64,000 bases of DNA from Micavibrio aeruginosavorus_D. Its GTDB lineage: Bacteria; Pseudomonadota; Alphaproteobacteria; Micavibrionales; Micavibrionaceae. The notes under the pieces were generated by a model. The model was not told where the DNA came from. It saw only the letters and a list, made by a program, of their open reading frames with translations, and did no database searches. The stretch spans positions 2,232,001 through 2,296,000 of the forward strand of contig NZ_CP195303.1 of NCBI RefSeq assembly GCF_051245535.1, given 5' to 3'. This document shows positions 63,544 to 64,000 of this stretch, one piece after another (the first letter of the stretch is position 1; every line of letters begins with the position of its first letter). Made by a program: the position numbers and the translations under genes.

Positions 63544-64000
63544 TCAGTCTTTAACCGTCGCGGTGCGGTGTTTCTTGTCGCGGAACTCCAGCGTGACGTC
63601 CGATCCCTTGGTCAGCGCATCGGCGTTCGACACGGGCGCGCCGTTTGCATCGCGCACCACGACAAACCCGCGATCCAGCACCCGTTCAAACGACAGTGAA
63701 TCCAGAACGCGCACCGTGGCGGTCAATGTGCGGGCCTTGTCCGGGGTGATGGTTTGGGCCGCGCGGATCAGGCGTTCGGCGCGTTCGCTCAAGCGGCGTC
63801 CCGCATCCTCGACAATCTGGCGCGGGTGGCGCAGGGCGGCGGCCAGACGGTCCAGCTTGGCCACGCGGGCCTGCACCGCCTTGTCAAACGCGGCATCCAG
63901 ACGGTGAATGGCATGGTCGGCGGATTGCATTTTGATCTGCAGCAATTTTTGCGGATCACCCAGCCGCGCGGCCAAGGATGCCACGCGTTCATGGTGGCGA
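63544..64000 (-). CDS. xseA: Exodeoxyribonuclease VII large subunit, C-terminal part
   Basis: The frame continues past base 64000, so only about the last 152 residues are visible; the GTG at 63984 is internal. The coiled-coil region (about 1-90: LDRLAAALRHPRQIV, RLSERAERLIRAAQ) and the C-terminal domain LERVLDRGFVVVRDANGAPV, ALTKGSDVTLEFRDK match XseA. With XseB it degrades single-stranded DNA into oligonucleotides. Confidence 0.92.
   Translation of the reverse strand, partial: RHHERVASLAARLGDPQKLLQIKMQSADHAIHRLDAAFDKAVQARVAKLDRLAAALRHPRQIVEDAGRRLSERAERLIRAAQTITPDKARTLTATVRVLDSLSFERVLDRGFVVVRDANGAPVSNADALTKGSDVTLEFRDKKHRTATVKD

Noticed and set aside
1..64000. CRISPR array, rRNA operon or prophage
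   Set aside because: No regularly spaced identical repeats, no rRNA-like sequence and no phage structural block were seen in the window.

Overview
The window looks like chromosome of an alphaproteobacterium with GC in the mid-to-upper fifties by eye. The best clues are the lptB, rpoN, hpf, ptsN order (here interrupted), the DUF1150 gene beside a small heat-shock gene, ftsK followed by lolA, a zf-CHCC protein, and DotA/TraY-type secretion proteins. The combination resembles the predatory Micavibrio lineage. That assignment is an inference; no rRNA or other decisive marker is present. The genes are densely packed and mostly housekeeping, broken up by small unknown genes, palindromic repeats and a few AT-rich islands.

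Layout. 0-2.4 kb: 3' part of a large FG-GAP beta-propeller protein. 2.4-8.7 kb: aroA, a membrane GGDEF-EAL protein, dihydroorotase and an unusual response regulator. 8.7-16.3 kb: cysS, lptB, a convergent pair of unknown genes (one with a phosphoribosyltransferase motif), rpoN, hpf and ptsN. 16.3-18.8 kb: small genes (a possible small RNA or peptide unit, DUF1150, Hsp20, zinc-finger protein). 18.8-23.6 kb: a pilin-like protein, the minus-strand run rnd-kdsD-dedA-lptC-lptA, and tRNA-Leu(CAG). 23.8-30.4 kb: a receiver with a degenerate GGDEF-like domain, a small lipoprotein, recR, a flavin reductase, lolA and ftsK. 30.8-36.6 kb: QmcA/NfeD pair, membrane proteins, an unlisted 59-residue gene, cytochrome c, holC and pepA. 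36.8-41.3 kb: efp with its rhamnosyltransferase gene earP, a Sel1-like protein and a second M17 aminopeptidase. 41.3-45.5 kb: lptF, lptG, mlaA, mlaC. 45.6-54.1 kb: three tandem DotA/TraY-like genes of about 900 codons each. 54.3-64 kb: a site-2 protease, an AT-rich KAP P-loop NTPase gene, ettA, unknown proteins, two overlapping TerD-family genes and the end of xseA.

A large share of the window serves the cell envelope: LPS transport (LptA, B, C, F, G), Kdo supply (KdsD), retrograde lipid transport (MlaA, MlaC), lipoprotein carriage (LolA) and membrane quality control (QmcA/NfeD). RpoN, HPF and PtsN form a nitrogen/stress regulatory block, and three proteins have signalling domains linked to two-component or c-di-GMP control.

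The most notable points are the triple DotA/TraY array without other secretion genes beside it, the earP-efp operon in which EF-P carries Arg32 (a system known mainly from beta- and gammaproteobacteria), the isolated AT-rich KAP NTPase (a candidate defence gene), the TerD pair with an adjacent repeat protein, and several families of nested palindromes.
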